A DNA stretch of 64,000 nucleotides from positions 124,001 to 188,000 of the forward strand of contig JAGBTN010000012.1 of assembly GCA_017631315.1 (NCBI GenBank), written 5' to 3'. This DNA is from Bacteroidaceae bacterium (GTDB lineage Bacteria > Bacteroidota > Bacteroidia > Bacteroidales > Bacteroidaceae). Positions 34,496 to 43,535 of this stretch are shown here, in pieces (position 1 is the first letter of the stretch; each line of letters starts with the position of its first letter). The translations under genes were made by a program, and so were the position numbers. The notes under the pieces are model-generated. The model had not been told where the DNA came from. It did not search any database and worked only from the letters and a program-made list of their open reading frames with translations.

Positions 34496-34595
34496 CGATT
34501 TCAGAAATCCGAACCGTCCGACAGCCTCGTTGAGGTCGGATTTCAGGAATCCGAGACCGCCGACCGACATTCCTGCCCCGATTTCAGGAATCCGA
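34496..34595. repeat. Three quasi-palindromes spaced 41-42 bp, after traG
   Basis: CGATTTCAGAAATCCGA (34496), CGGATTTCAGGAATCCGA (34537) and CGATTTCAGGAATCCGA (34579) recur at 41-42 bases, about four helix turns, in the 188-base gap between traG and the next gene. Flanking CCGTCCGAC and CCGCCGAC are also shared, so the unit is about 42 bp. Confidence 0.65.
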
Positions 34596-34662
34596 GGTTC
34601 CCGTCCTAAAATGCGCCTTCGGATAAGGCTCAGATAAAGAAACAAAACCATCAGATAGACAG

Positions 34663-37233
34663 ATGCGAAAGAAAGTACAAATCATGCTGCTGCAACTCTC
34701 CCTGCTTCTCCCCGTGAGTGTCAGGGCGCAGTATTACAGCGTCAACTACGATGCCAAGACCGTGGCCGCTATGACCGCCGCCTTCGGTACGGAAGCCGCC
34801 ACTGAGGCATACTATGCCCAGCAGGTGGCTAAAATCCGTGAGCACTACCAGGCAGCGGAAGTGGCAGCCGCCGGCATCTTCGCATCCAAGTATCTCGACC
34901 GCAAGGCGCTGACCCACCTCGGACTCTGGAGCAGCAGCACAGAGAATTACTACTACCGCCGTATCTACCATCTGGTGTCTGCCAAGATCATGCCTAAGAT
35001 ATGGACGGTGGCGGGCATGATGCTGAAGTCACCGCAGAACGCCCTCTATTGGGGCAGTTACCTCTACAAGGTTTGCGACGAGACCAAGACGCTGTGCTAC
35101 CAGTTCGAGTCCATCGTCACCAACAGCACACTGTCCTTCCGCGACATCGCTTTTCTCGAAGTCAATCAGGAACTGGTTTCCCTGCTGAAGCTCTCGGAAC
35201 TTGGCGGCACGGACTGGAAAGCCGTGCTCGACAACTTCGGGAACATCGGCGAGAACTTCACAAAGGAAAACCTGCAGGCCGACCTCGATAACCTCTATCG
35301 CATGGGCGTAAGCCTCGCCTCTGCCGGTGCGGAGAACCTTGTCGGTGCCATCCTCCAGGGCAGCAACTTCAGCAGTACCATCTACGAGCAGGTCGGCTCG
35401 GTCATCACCGTGGCAGACAATGTGGCGACGCTGTATAATGACCTTAACCAGAATTTGGGCGGGACGCTCCTGAACTTCATCGGTGGAGAGCAGGGCATCG
35501 CCAACCTCTTCAACCTCTCCAACTACAATGCCACGGCATGGCTCACCGACTATGCCCGTGAGGGGATGGGACAGTACTACACCCAGCGTTGGTACATCTA
35601 CCGCGTGGATCAGGGGAGTGTGTCACTCTGCGACTACTATCCCCCGACGGACGATAATAGCATTCTCTACGGCGACCATTGGTATCGCATAGACACCCGC
35701 GACCCCAACTTTTACCCGAGCAGCAGCCAATGGGAAGCCATCCTTCAGAACTCCGAGAACCATGCAGGATGGAGCCGAAGCCGTGTGCAGCAGCTGAACA
35801 ACAGCCACGATGGATTCACCTACAGCATCCGCTACTATAGCAGTGCCTACATCCTCAGCAAGTCAAGGAGCGGACAGTACGGCAAGGCCTACGCCTACGA
35901 AATCCACGTCACCAAGAGCTGGTACAACCGTGAAGTCAAGTATGAGGATGTCTTTGACTCCTACACGATGGATCTTTCCACCTTCAAGGCAGGACTGAAC
36001 GCCCGCCTTGCCGACTACAACGACAACGAGGACGGCTACACCTACTACCTCGGCAGCGACAGCAAACACTACTACCAGACCACCGACGCACAGAAGCTGA
36101 AAGGCTGCGAAACCGCCACCATCAGCGTCACTTGCCACGACGGCACGAAACTCGGCGAGGGCAGCACCCAGTACAAATGCTCCTCCTGCGGCGGCTCCGT
36201 CAACGAACACACCAAGCAGTGCGCCATGTCCACCTCCGTCTCGGAGGGCAGTCTGGACACCTCGGAACTCGACGGTCAGATAGCTGACGCACAGAGTCAG
36301 ATTGCCTCCTTGCAGTCGCAAATCAACACACTAGAGAACGAGAACGCCGAACTCATCCGCAAAATATCTTCTGCCAGCGTGGAGGATGCTGCCACCTACC
36401 GCCAGCAGTACAATGCTAACAAGGACAGGATTACACAACTGAAAGCGCAACTCAGTGACTGGCAGGGCAAATTGTCAGACCTCCAGCAAGCCAAGGCAGA
36501 GGCAGCAGAGGGCGAGGCGGCACAGACTGATGACTACTACCGCATCCCTGCCATCATGCAGGACTGCAAGACCGCATACAACCTGACATGGAACGGCAGC
36601 GGCGCATGGGGCGGCAACACTTTCACACGTACCGCCACCATGCCCAACATCAACGGCACCATCACCTTCAAGGCTACCGTCTCAATCGCCCGCCGTCCCA
36701 AATACTTCCTTGGCATCAAGATACACCGTGCCATCGTGCAGATCAGTTGGGAACTGACTACGGAGTACAGCGATACGCAGGTGGTGGCTGTCATGGAACT
36801 CGACCCCGACAAGTCCGATGCGGAAAAAGCCGCAGAGGTCAATGCCAAGATTACCGAGACGGCACGGGAGTTTCCGGGATGTGAGGTGTCCGTGGAATAT
36901 GCCAGGAGCGAACCGGCTCAGACGGATGACACCGAAGACACCTATCATCTGCTGTGGTCAAGTGACCGTCTGGAGATTGCCCGGCAGATAGACACACGGC
37001 TCACCAACATCTACGCCGACCTTGTGTCCCTGGAGAAGATGATGACCTACAAGCATGACATCATCGACATACTGAAAGCCGTCCTGCCTTACATCAACGA
37101 GGATGACGGACGCAGGCTGACACTGGTGGAGCAGTGCCGCAAGCGTTGGCTCCGCAATGCCGCCAACAGCAAACATTCGGACAGCTATAGTGGAAAATAC
37201 GAAGAAGACAGGGAGGACGAAGAAGATGAATAG
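34663..37233 (+). CDS. Large exported Tra-region protein (856 aa), unknown function
   Basis: It has a signal peptide (IMLLQLSLLLPVSVRAQ). Residues 20-250 are mostly helical (AYYAQQVAKIREHYQAAEVA, ALTHLGLWSSSTENYYYRR). A middle part is rich in Tyr and Asp, a Cys motif occurs near 495-515 (KCSSCGGSVNEHTKQC), and a coiled coil near 535-610 (IADAQSQIASLQSQINTLEN). The C-terminus is acidic. It occupies the traH/traI position. It probably belongs to the periplasmic transfer apparatus, but I do not recognise a family. It overlaps the next gene by 8 bases. Confidence 0.7.
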   Translation: MRKKVQIMLLQLSLLLPVSVRAQYYSVNYDAKTVAAMTAAFGTEAATEAYYAQQVAKIREHYQAAEVAAAGIFASKYLDRKALTHLGLWSSSTENYYYRRIYHLVSAKIMPKIWTVAGMMLKSPQNALYWGSYLYKVCDETKTLCYQFESIVTNSTLSFRDIAFLEVNQELVSLLKLSELGGTDWKAVLDNFGNIGENFTKENLQADLDNLYRMGVSLASAGAENLVGAILQGSNFSSTIYEQVGSVITVADNVATLYNDLNQNLGGTLLNFIGGEQGIANLFNLSNYNATAWLTDYAREGMGQYYTQRWYIYRVDQGSVSLCDYYPPTDDNSILYGDHWYRIDTRDPNFYPSSSQWEAILQNSENHAGWSRSRVQQLNNSHDGFTYSIRYYSSAYILSKSRSGQYGKAYAYEIHVTKSWYNREVKYEDVFDSYTMDLSTFKAGLNARLADYNDNEDGYTYYLGSDSKHYYQTTDAQKLKGCETATISVTCHDGTKLGEGSTQYKCSSCGGSVNEHTKQCAMSTSVSEGSLDTSELDGQIADAQSQIASLQSQINTLENENAELIRKISSASVEDAATYRQQYNANKDRITQLKAQLSDWQGKLSDLQQAKAEAAEGEAAQTDDYYRIPAIMQDCKTAYNLTWNGSGAWGGNTFTRTATMPNINGTITFKATVSIARRPKYFLGIKIHRAIVQISWELTTEYSDTQVVAVMELDPDKSDAEKAAEVNAKITETAREFPGCEVSVEYARSEPAQTDDTEDTYHLLWSSDRLEIARQIDTRLTNIYADLVSLEKMMTYKHDIIDILKAVLPYINEDDGRRLTLVEQCRKRWLRNAANSKHSDSYSGKYEEDREDEEDE

Positions 37234-37957
37234 ACACAATGCCTTATATATCATCATCGGGCTGTTGCTGATGTGCCCGACCGTGGCACATGCCCAGCTC
37301 GGTTTCGACATCGTTTCCGTGGAAGCCTACATCAACGACCACAAGCAGCAGCGCAGCCTCCTGTTGGTGCGTTCCACTTTGGAGGCCGGCAATAAACTCC
37401 TACACGACTACAGCAAGGATGCCAATGTCGATTACAAAGACCTCAATGCCCAACTCGACAAATACACCCGTGCCTTCGACGTGATAGATATCCTCTACCA
37501 GACGCTGCGCACATCGCTCAACGTCTATTCCACCTACGAGACAGTCAGCGAACGCATCGGCGACTACAAGGACATGCTCACCGCCTACAACGAGAAATGT
37601 CTGAGCCGTGGCAACATCGTCAGCACCGATACGCTCATCATCACCATCAACCTGCGGATGCTTCAGAAAGTGGCAGACGAAGGGGACAACCTCTACAAAT
37701 CCGTCAGTGACCTCGTGCTCTATGCCACGGGTGCCGCAGCCTGCAGCACCTCCGACCTGCTGCTGGTGCTGAACAGCATCAACACCTCGCTTGACAACAT
37801 CCGCATCCACCTGAACAAAGCCTACTTCGAGACCTGGCGTTACATACAGGTGCGCATCGGCTACTGGAAGCGGCAGGTCTATCGGGCCAAGACCAAGCGC
37901 GAAATCATCGACGAAGCCTTCGGGCGTTGGCGCGGAGCAGGAATGCTGGACTACTAA
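37226..37957 (+). CDS. Exported Tra-region protein, helical (TraI position)
   Basis: I choose the ATG at 37226 (MNRHNALYIIIGLLLMCPTV), overlapping the upstream stop in ATGAATAG, giving 243 aa with a signal peptide. The mature protein is helical (RSTLEAGNKLLHDYSKDANV, LDKYTRAFDVIDILYQTLRT, TLIITINLRMLQKVADEGDN). Size, export and position resemble the VirB5-like TraI proteins of CTnDOT-type elements, but sequence identity is not obvious to me. Confidence 0.65.
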   Translation: MNRHNALYIIIGLLLMCPTVAHAQLGFDIVSVEAYINDHKQQRSLLLVRSTLEAGNKLLHDYSKDANVDYKDLNAQLDKYTRAFDVIDILYQTLRTSLNVYSTYETVSERIGDYKDMLTAYNEKCLSRGNIVSTDTLIITINLRMLQKVADEGDNLYKSVSDLVLYATGAAACSTSDLLLVLNSINTSLDNIRIHLNKAYFETWRYIQVRIGYWKRQVYRAKTKREIIDEAFGRWRGAGMLDY

Positions 37958-37995
37958 TGAGAATCCGATTATCAACAAATACAGACAAGGAAGAT

Positions 37996-38739
37996 ATGAT
38001 AAAGCATTTCAAAAAGAAACAAGGACTTTTGGCCGTCCTGCTGGTTTCATCAATGACTGCCATGGCACAGTCATACGTAACCTACAACCACGACGATGCC
38101 AAGATGAACCAGATTACCGTTCAGGAAATCGGTTATGGCGGTCTCACCCCCGCCTTTTACTATGACGTGTTCCATCGCAGTTATCAGCGGTCGGCAGCCT
38201 CTAAGAACAAACTTAGCTTCCGTAGTCTGGCGGGTGTCGCCGCCTACCAGCAGATAACTGATGCCGAACAGGTGGACTCCGCACTCACCAAGCGTGCGGA
38301 GATCGAGGCGCTGAACGTCGCCGACCGCACGGGCGGTACCCTCGATGTGGCATGGCTGGCCGAGGGCAGCAAGCTCACAGCCAAGATGCAGGATTTCCAG
38401 AACAACATCAACCGCATTGTCGGAGCCGGTGGCACATTCCAGGAAAAGGAACGCTGGACGGAATACTACAACGTCTATCACTGTGCCATCCAGGCCACAC
38501 AGGATGCCTATATGCCCAATGCCCAGCGCAAGAAGCAGTACCTGCGCATCTATAAGGATGTCAGCAGACAGAACGAGACACTGATAGCTTACCTGATACA
38601 GCGGAACAGCCGTCAGAAGACAGCGGAACTGCTGTCAGCGACCAATGAGCGAACCACCCACAAGGCCGCCTTTGCCACCCAAGCCCATAACCGTTGGCGC
38701 GAAGCCGCATGGAAGGCCGTATCACATAACGACGAATAG
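37996..38739 (+). CDS. Exported Tra-region protein, DUF5045-like
   Basis: I choose the ATG at 37996 (MIKHFKKKQGLLAVLLVSSM) with AAGGAAGAT before it, giving 247 aa with a signal peptide. It is helical with many charged residues (VDSALTKRAEIEALNVADRT, EKERWTEYYNVYHCAIQATQ). I believe it belongs to DUF5045, a family found next to TraJ in Bacteroidetes elements, but this is from memory. It starts 38 bases after its neighbour and is followed by TraJ after 3 bases. Confidence 0.6.
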   Translation: MIKHFKKKQGLLAVLLVSSMTAMAQSYVTYNHDDAKMNQITVQEIGYGGLTPAFYYDVFHRSYQRSAASKNKLSFRSLAGVAAYQQITDAEQVDSALTKRAEIEALNVADRTGGTLDVAWLAEGSKLTAKMQDFQNNINRIVGAGGTFQEKERWTEYYNVYHCAIQATQDAYMPNAQRKKQYLRIYKDVSRQNETLIAYLIQRNSRQKTAELLSATNERTTHKAAFATQAHNRWREAAWKAVSHNDE

Positions 38740-38742
38740 ACG

Positions 38743-39873
38743 ATGGCAGACAGCAATATCCTTTCAGACTTCGGCATCAACATCCTCGAAGAGGAGATTG
38801 ATGATGTCATCTTCCAGACCAACGAGTTCCTGACCGATGCCACCTTCACTGGCTCACAGGGGCCATTCTGGTGGATTCTCCAGATGTGCATGGCATTGGC
38901 AGCCCTCTTCTCCATCGTCGTGGCGGCAAGCATGGCCTACAAGATGATGGTCAAGCATGAGCCATTGGACGTGATGAAGCTCTTCAAGCCCTTGGTCATC
39001 AGCATCATCCTTTGCTGGTGGTATCCTCCGGCAGACACGGGCATGACCAACAGCGGCAGTTCCTGGTGCTTCCTCGATTTCCTTTCCTACATCCCCAACA
39101 GCATCGGTTCCTACACCCATGACCTCTATGAGGCAGAAGCCACGCAGATAGAGGATAAGTTCGAGGAAGTGCAGCAGCTCATCTATGTCCGCGACACCAT
39201 GTACACGGCATTGCAGGCACAGGCTGATGTCGCCCACAGCGGCACGTCAGATCCGAACCTTGTGGAAGCCACCATGGAGCAGACGGGAGTGGATGAAGTC
39301 ACCAACATGGAAAAGGATGCTTCGCGCCTGTGGTTCACCTCACTGACGGCAGGAGCCGTGGTAGGCATCGACAAGATTGTCATGCTCATCGCCCTCATCG
39401 TGTTCCGCATCGGCTGGTGGGCAACCATCTACTGCCAGCAGATTTTGTTGGGTATGCTCACCATCTTCGGGCCTATCCAGTGGGCGTTCTCCTTATTGCC
39501 CAAATGGGAAAGTTCGTGGGCGAAATGGCTCACACGCTACCTGACCGTCCATTTCTACGGTGCCATGCTCTACTTCGTGGGCTTCTACGTCCTGTTGCTT
39601 TTCGACATCGTGCTCTGCATACAGGTGGAAAACCTTGAAGCCATCACGCAGAGTGAACAGACGATGGCGGCCTACCTCCAGAACTCGTTCTTCTCGGCGG
39701 GCTATCTCATGGCAGCCAGCATTGTGGCACTTAAATGTCTGAACCTCGTTCCCGACTTGGCTGCATGGATGATACCTGAAGGTGATACCGCCTTCTCCAC
39801 TCGTAACTTTGGCGAAGGTGTGGCACAACAGGCCAAGATGTCCACACAGGGAATGCTCGCAAGGGTCATGTAA
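38743..39873 (+). CDS. traJ: TraJ conjugation membrane protein (VirB6-like)
   Basis: A 376-aa inner-membrane protein with several helices (ILQMCMALAALFSIVVAASM, KIVMLIALIVFRIGWWATIY, FYGAMLYFVGFYVLLLFDIV, SFFSAGYLMAASIVALKCL). Features of TraJ/VirB6 include MLTIFGPIQWAFSLLPKWES and a long cytoplasmic or periplasmic loop. It likely forms the inner-membrane pore of the apparatus. Confidence 0.85.
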   Translation: MADSNILSDFGINILEEEIDDVIFQTNEFLTDATFTGSQGPFWWILQMCMALAALFSIVVAASMAYKMMVKHEPLDVMKLFKPLVISIILCWWYPPADTGMTNSGSSWCFLDFLSYIPNSIGSYTHDLYEAEATQIEDKFEEVQQLIYVRDTMYTALQAQADVAHSGTSDPNLVEATMEQTGVDEVTNMEKDASRLWFTSLTAGAVVGIDKIVMLIALIVFRIGWWATIYCQQILLGMLTIFGPIQWAFSLLPKWESSWAKWLTRYLTVHFYGAMLYFVGFYVLLLFDIVLCIQVENLEAITQSEQTMAAYLQNSFFSAGYLMAASIVALKCLNLVPDLAAWMIPEGDTAFSTRNFGEGVAQQAKMSTQGMLARVM

Positions 39874-39900
39874 ACAGTTGAATCACTAAACAGATATACA

Positions 39901-40515
39901 ATGGTAATCAAGAATCTCGAAAACAAAATCAAGTTGGTGTTGATTGTGTGCAGCCTTTTTCTCACGAGCTGCGTCATCATCAGCATAGCCAGCATCTGGA
40001 CGGCACGTGTCATGGTCACGGATGCCCAGCAGAAGGTTTATGTCCTGGATGGCAACGTGCCGATTCTCGTCAATCGAAGCACGATGGAAGAAACATTGGA
40101 TGTGGAAGCAAAGAGTCACATTGAGATGTTCCACCACTACTTCTTCACACTCGCCCCCGATGACAAGTACATCAAGTACACGATGGAGAAAGCCATGTAC
40201 TTGGTCGATGAGACAGGCTTGGCTCAGTACAACACCCTGAAGGAAAAAGGCTTCTACTCCAACATCATGGGCACGAGTGCCGTCTTCAGCATCTTCTGTG
40301 ACAGCATTAAGTTCGAAAAGGACAAGATGGAGTTCACCTACTACGGTCGCCAACGCATCGAGCGACGCACAAGCATCCTGACACGTGAACTGGTGACGGC
40401 AGGACAGCTGAAGCGTGTCCCCCGGACGGAGAACAACCCGCACGGGCTGTTGGTTGTAAATTGGCGCACTCTGCTCAACAAGGACATAGAGCAGAAGACG
40501 AAACTTAGCTATTAG
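39901..40515 (+). CDS. traK: TraK conjugation protein (VirB8-like)
   Basis: A 204-aa protein with a short cytoplasmic N-terminus, one helix (LVLIVCSLFLTSCVIISIAS) and a periplasmic domain. It matches the TraK pattern: KVYVLDGNVPILVNRSTMEE, SHIEMFHHYFFTLAPDDKYI and RQRIERRTSILTRELVTAGQ. VirB8-like proteins scaffold the channel. It is between traJ and the small traL-like gene. Confidence 0.9.
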   Translation: MVIKNLENKIKLVLIVCSLFLTSCVIISIASIWTARVMVTDAQQKVYVLDGNVPILVNRSTMEETLDVEAKSHIEMFHHYFFTLAPDDKYIKYTMEKAMYLVDETGLAQYNTLKEKGFYSNIMGTSAVFSIFCDSIKFEKDKMEFTYYGRQRIERRTSILTRELVTAGQLKRVPRTENNPHGLLVVNWRTLLNKDIEQKTKLSY

Positions 40516-40527
40516 GAGGGCTTGGCA

Positions 40528-40920
40528 ATGGGAAACTTCAAGAAAATGCTTTTCGGGGAGAAGATGCCCGACAAGAACGACCCGCAGTACAGGGAACGCT
40601 ACGAAAAGGAAGTGGGGGCAGGCCGCAAGTTTGCCAAGACCATGCGGATTGACCGTCTGGCTGTCTGCATCCAGTCTTTCGCCAACAGCCACCGCAGGAG
40701 GTTTCTCTGCCTGGTGTTCGGCTTTGTCATCCTGAGTTTCGGCTTCAATATGTACCGCATCGTCCATGCTGGCAGCGCATCCCACGACAAGTCCACTGCC
40801 ACACAGCGGCAGGAGCAGATGCTGGAACGACGGCACCAGAAACTCAGAAAGACGCTCGATGCTGCCCACTGCGCACCTCCGGGCATATTGTCAAAAAAGA
40901 ATGATAATCAAACAAAATAG
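40528..40920 (+). CDS. TraL-position small membrane protein
   Basis: I choose the ATG at 40528 (MGNFKKMLFGEKMPDKNDPQ), well placed after AGGAGGG; a TTG two codons upstream is also in frame. The 130-aa protein has basic cytoplasmic ends and one helix (FLCLVFGFVILSFGFNMYRI). Its place between TraK and TraM equals TraL of CTnDOT. Sequence similarity to TraL is weak, so the symbol is left empty. Confidence 0.7.
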   Translation: MGNFKKMLFGEKMPDKNDPQYRERYEKEVGAGRKFAKTMRIDRLAVCIQSFANSHRRRFLCLVFGFVILSFGFNMYRIVHAGSASHDKSTATQRQEQMLERRHQKLRKTLDAAHCAPPGILSKKNDNQTK

Positions 40921-40929
40921 CATACGAAC

Positions 40930-42138
40930 ATGGAAATATTCAAGAAGATCAACATCAGGCAGCCCAAGTACATGCTGCCACTTATCCTCTACTTTCCGTT
41001 GCTGATTGCCGGTTATCTCATCTTCGACATCTTCGATACGGAGGTGGCAGAAGTTCCCGATGCCAACATGCAGACCACGGAGTACCTGAATCCCGAACTG
41101 CCCGATGCGCAGATGAAAGGTGACGGCATCGGCGGCAAGTACGAGAGTATGCTGAAGTCCTACGGCAGGATTGACGACCTTTCAGCCGTTGACAACATCG
41201 ACCGCTATCAGGAAGACGAGAAGGAGGAATACGAGTCAAAGTATTCCGATGAGGAACGCGCCCAACTGCAGAGCGAGGAGGAGCGCAAACTGGCAGAGAT
41301 GCAGGAGCGTCTTGCACAGAGTGCCCGTCAGGGACAGGAACTGAACGCGACAGGCATGACCGACGAGGAGCGTCTTGCCCGTGCCTCGCAGCAGGAGCAG
41401 GAGGCGATGAACGAACTGAACCGTGCCCTTGCCTTGGCAAGGATGCAGGGAGCAGCAGAGGCAACGCCGCCGGCAAAGCCAGACAGCCATGAAAGCCATA
41501 CAGACAAGGGAAATACTGAAGGACAAATCAGCGTCAACGAGAACAGCCGCCATGCCATCGACGAGAACGAAGAACCGCAGGAGGTGGTGAAGAAACTGAA
41601 GGTCACATCCGACTACTTCAACACCCTTACGCAGAACGAGCCGGAAGCAAGTCTCATCAAGGCCATCATCGATGAGGACATCAAGGCCGTCGATGGTTCC
41701 CGTGTCCGTCTGCGCCTTTTGGATGACATCGAGATGGGCGGGCGTGTCCTGCCCAAGGGCAGTTACCTCTATGCCATCATGAGCGGCTTCGGCAGTCAGC
41801 GTGTCAAGGGAACTATCAAGAGCATCCTCGTCGGTGACGAACTGGTGAAGGTCAGTCTTTCCCTCTATGACACCGATGGTCTTGAAGGTCTCTATGTCCC
41901 CTCCAGCAACTTCCGCGAGACATCAAAGGACGTGGCTTCCGGGGCAATGAACGGTAACATGAACATGGGCAATACCGCCACAGGCAACAGCCTCTCCCAA
42001 TGGGGTATGCAGGCCATGACCAATACCTATCAGAAGACTGCCAACGCCATCAGCAAGGCCATCAAAAAGAACAGTGCCAAGCTGAAGTACGGCACGTTTG
42101 TCTATCTGGTTAATGGAAAAGAGAAGAAGAACGATTAA
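40930..42138 (+). CDS. traM: TraM conjugation protein (VirB10-like)
   Basis: A 402-aa protein with one N-terminal helix (YMLPLILYFPLLIAGYLIF), a long charged coiled region (EERAQLQSEEERKLAEMQER) and a C-terminal VirB10-like beta domain: SLIKAIIDEDIKAVDGSRVR, GGRVLPKGSYLYAIMSGFGS and LVKVSLSLYDTDGLEGLYVP. VirB10 proteins bridge the two membranes and sense ATP energy. Length and domain order are normal for TraM. Confidence 0.92.
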   Translation: MEIFKKINIRQPKYMLPLILYFPLLIAGYLIFDIFDTEVAEVPDANMQTTEYLNPELPDAQMKGDGIGGKYESMLKSYGRIDDLSAVDNIDRYQEDEKEEYESKYSDEERAQLQSEEERKLAEMQERLAQSARQGQELNATGMTDEERLARASQQEQEAMNELNRALALARMQGAAEATPPAKPDSHESHTDKGNTEGQISVNENSRHAIDENEEPQEVVKKLKVTSDYFNTLTQNEPEASLIKAIIDEDIKAVDGSRVRLRLLDDIEMGGRVLPKGSYLYAIMSGFGSQRVKGTIKSILVGDELVKVSLSLYDTDGLEGLYVPSSNFRETSKDVASGAMNGNMNMGNTATGNSLSQWGMQAMTNTYQKTANAISKAIKKNSAKLKYGTFVYLVNGKEKKND

Positions 42139-42150
42139 ATCCTGAACAAT

Positions 42151-43002
42151 ATGAAGACAACCCAGAAAATCGGGGCACTCTTGATGTGTGCCCTCTCTGC
42201 CCTGCCCATGAAGGCACAGCAGACCTATGAGGACATGGAACTCCTCACCGTGAACGAGCAGGTCACGACCGTCATCACCGCCAGCGAACCCATCCGTTTC
42301 GTGGACATCTCCACGGACAAGGTGGTGGGCGACCAGCCCATCAGCAACACCATCCGTCTGAAGCCCAAGGAAGGTGCCGATGTGCATGAGGATGGTGACG
42401 TGCTGGCCATTGTCACCATCGTGACGGAACGCTACCGCAGCCAGTATGCGCTCATCTACACCACACGCCTGCAGGAAGCCGTGGCCGACAAGGTGATACA
42501 ACCGACGGAGAAGATTGCCTACAATAATCCTGCCGTCAGCCTCTCCACCGAGGATATGACGCGCTTTGCCCGCCAGATATGGTCATCCCCGGCCCGTGTC
42601 CGCAATGTCAGCACGAAGATGCACAGGATGGTCATGCGCCTGAACAACATCTACGCCATCGGTGAATACTTCTTCATTGATTTCTCCATTGAGAACCGCA
42701 CGAACATCCGCTTTGACATTGACGAGATGCGTTTCAAGCTGACCGACAAGAAACAGTCGAAGGCCACCAATGCGCAGATGATAGAGCTGACACCTGCCTT
42801 GCTGCTCGACCCCTCGCAGTCATTCCGCCACGGCTACCGCAATGTCGTGGTGCTGAAGAAGATGACCTTCCCCAATGACAAGGTGCTGACCATCGAGGTG
42901 GCCGAGAAGCAGATCAGTGGCCGACTGATACACCTTGACATCGACTATGAAGACGTATTGAACGCCGATTCGTTCAACAAGGTTTTATTGAAGGAGGAAT
43001 GA
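42151..43002 (+). CDS. traN: TraN conjugation protein (DUF4138, VirB9-like)
   Basis: A 283-aa exported protein (signal IGALLMCALSALPMKAQ). It fits DUF4138: LTVNEQVTTVITASEPIRFV, DISTDKVVGDQPISNTIRLK, MVMRLNNIYAIGEYFFIDFS and IENRTNIRFDIDEMRFKLTD. VirB9-like TraN forms the outer-membrane part of the core complex with TraM. Its stop overlaps the traO start by four bases. Confidence 0.92.
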   Translation: MKTTQKIGALLMCALSALPMKAQQTYEDMELLTVNEQVTTVITASEPIRFVDISTDKVVGDQPISNTIRLKPKEGADVHEDGDVLAIVTIVTERYRSQYALIYTTRLQEAVADKVIQPTEKIAYNNPAVSLSTEDMTRFARQIWSSPARVRNVSTKMHRMVMRLNNIYAIGEYFFIDFSIENRTNIRFDIDEMRFKLTDKKQSKATNAQMIELTPALLLDPSQSFRHGYRNVVVLKKMTFPNDKVLTIEVAEKQISGRLIHLDIDYEDVLNADSFNKVLLKEE

Positions 43003-43514
43003 CCATGAAGAGACTGCTTTTGACCTTACTCGTGGCTGCGACCTCCGCCACCGTGTCTTTTGCCCAGAGCCATTCCGACCGTATATCCTTCGGCATGGGC
43101 GCACTCTATGAGCGCGGACTGGATGCCACGCTTTCATGGGAACATGAGACCAAATATCACAATGCCTGGGAGTATTTCGTGAACGGCTACCTGAAATGGG
43201 AGGATTGTGCGTCGTGCGGCCATGTCTGCCCGGAGTCCTTCTGGCACAGCTACAACACCTGGGGGCTGGGCATCGCCTATAAACCCTGTGTGGTACGTGG
43301 GCGTAACCATTACGGCAATCTGCGTATCGGTGCTTCGGGCGGCAGCAACACCCACGACTTCCTTGCCGGCATCCATGTGGGCTATGAACACAACTATGCC
43401 CTGCGTCACGGCTGGCAGCTGTACTGGCAGGCCAAGTGTGACCTGATGGTGCCTAATCACAAGGACTTGTTTCGGACGGGCATCGTCATCGGCTTCAAGA
43501 TTCCTACCAAATAA
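42999..43514 (+). CDS. traO: TraO conjugation protein
   Basis: A 171-aa protein with a signal peptide (RLLLTLLVAATSATVSFAQ) and a beta-rich body (ISFGMGALYERGLDATLSWE, TWGLGIAYKPCVVRGRNHYG) ending RTGIVIGFKIPTK. This is the TraO family, small outer-membrane barrel-like proteins of the Bacteroides transfer apparatus. The start overlaps traN in ATGA; an ATG two codons on is equally possible. Two Cys in the CASCGHVCPE loop are noteworthy. Confidence 0.88.
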   Translation: MTMKRLLLTLLVAATSATVSFAQSHSDRISFGMGALYERGLDATLSWEHETKYHNAWEYFVNGYLKWEDCASCGHVCPESFWHSYNTWGLGIAYKPCVVRGRNHYGNLRIGASGGSNTHDFLAGIHVGYEHNYALRHGWQLYWQAKCDLMVPNHKDLFRTGIVIGFKIPTK

Positions 43515-43535
43515 CCATACTAAAGTGTACAAGCA

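Noticed and set aside
34496-34595. CRISPR array
   Set aside because: Three palindromic units with 24-base gaps that are themselves partly repeated, no cas genes nearby; not a CRISPR.
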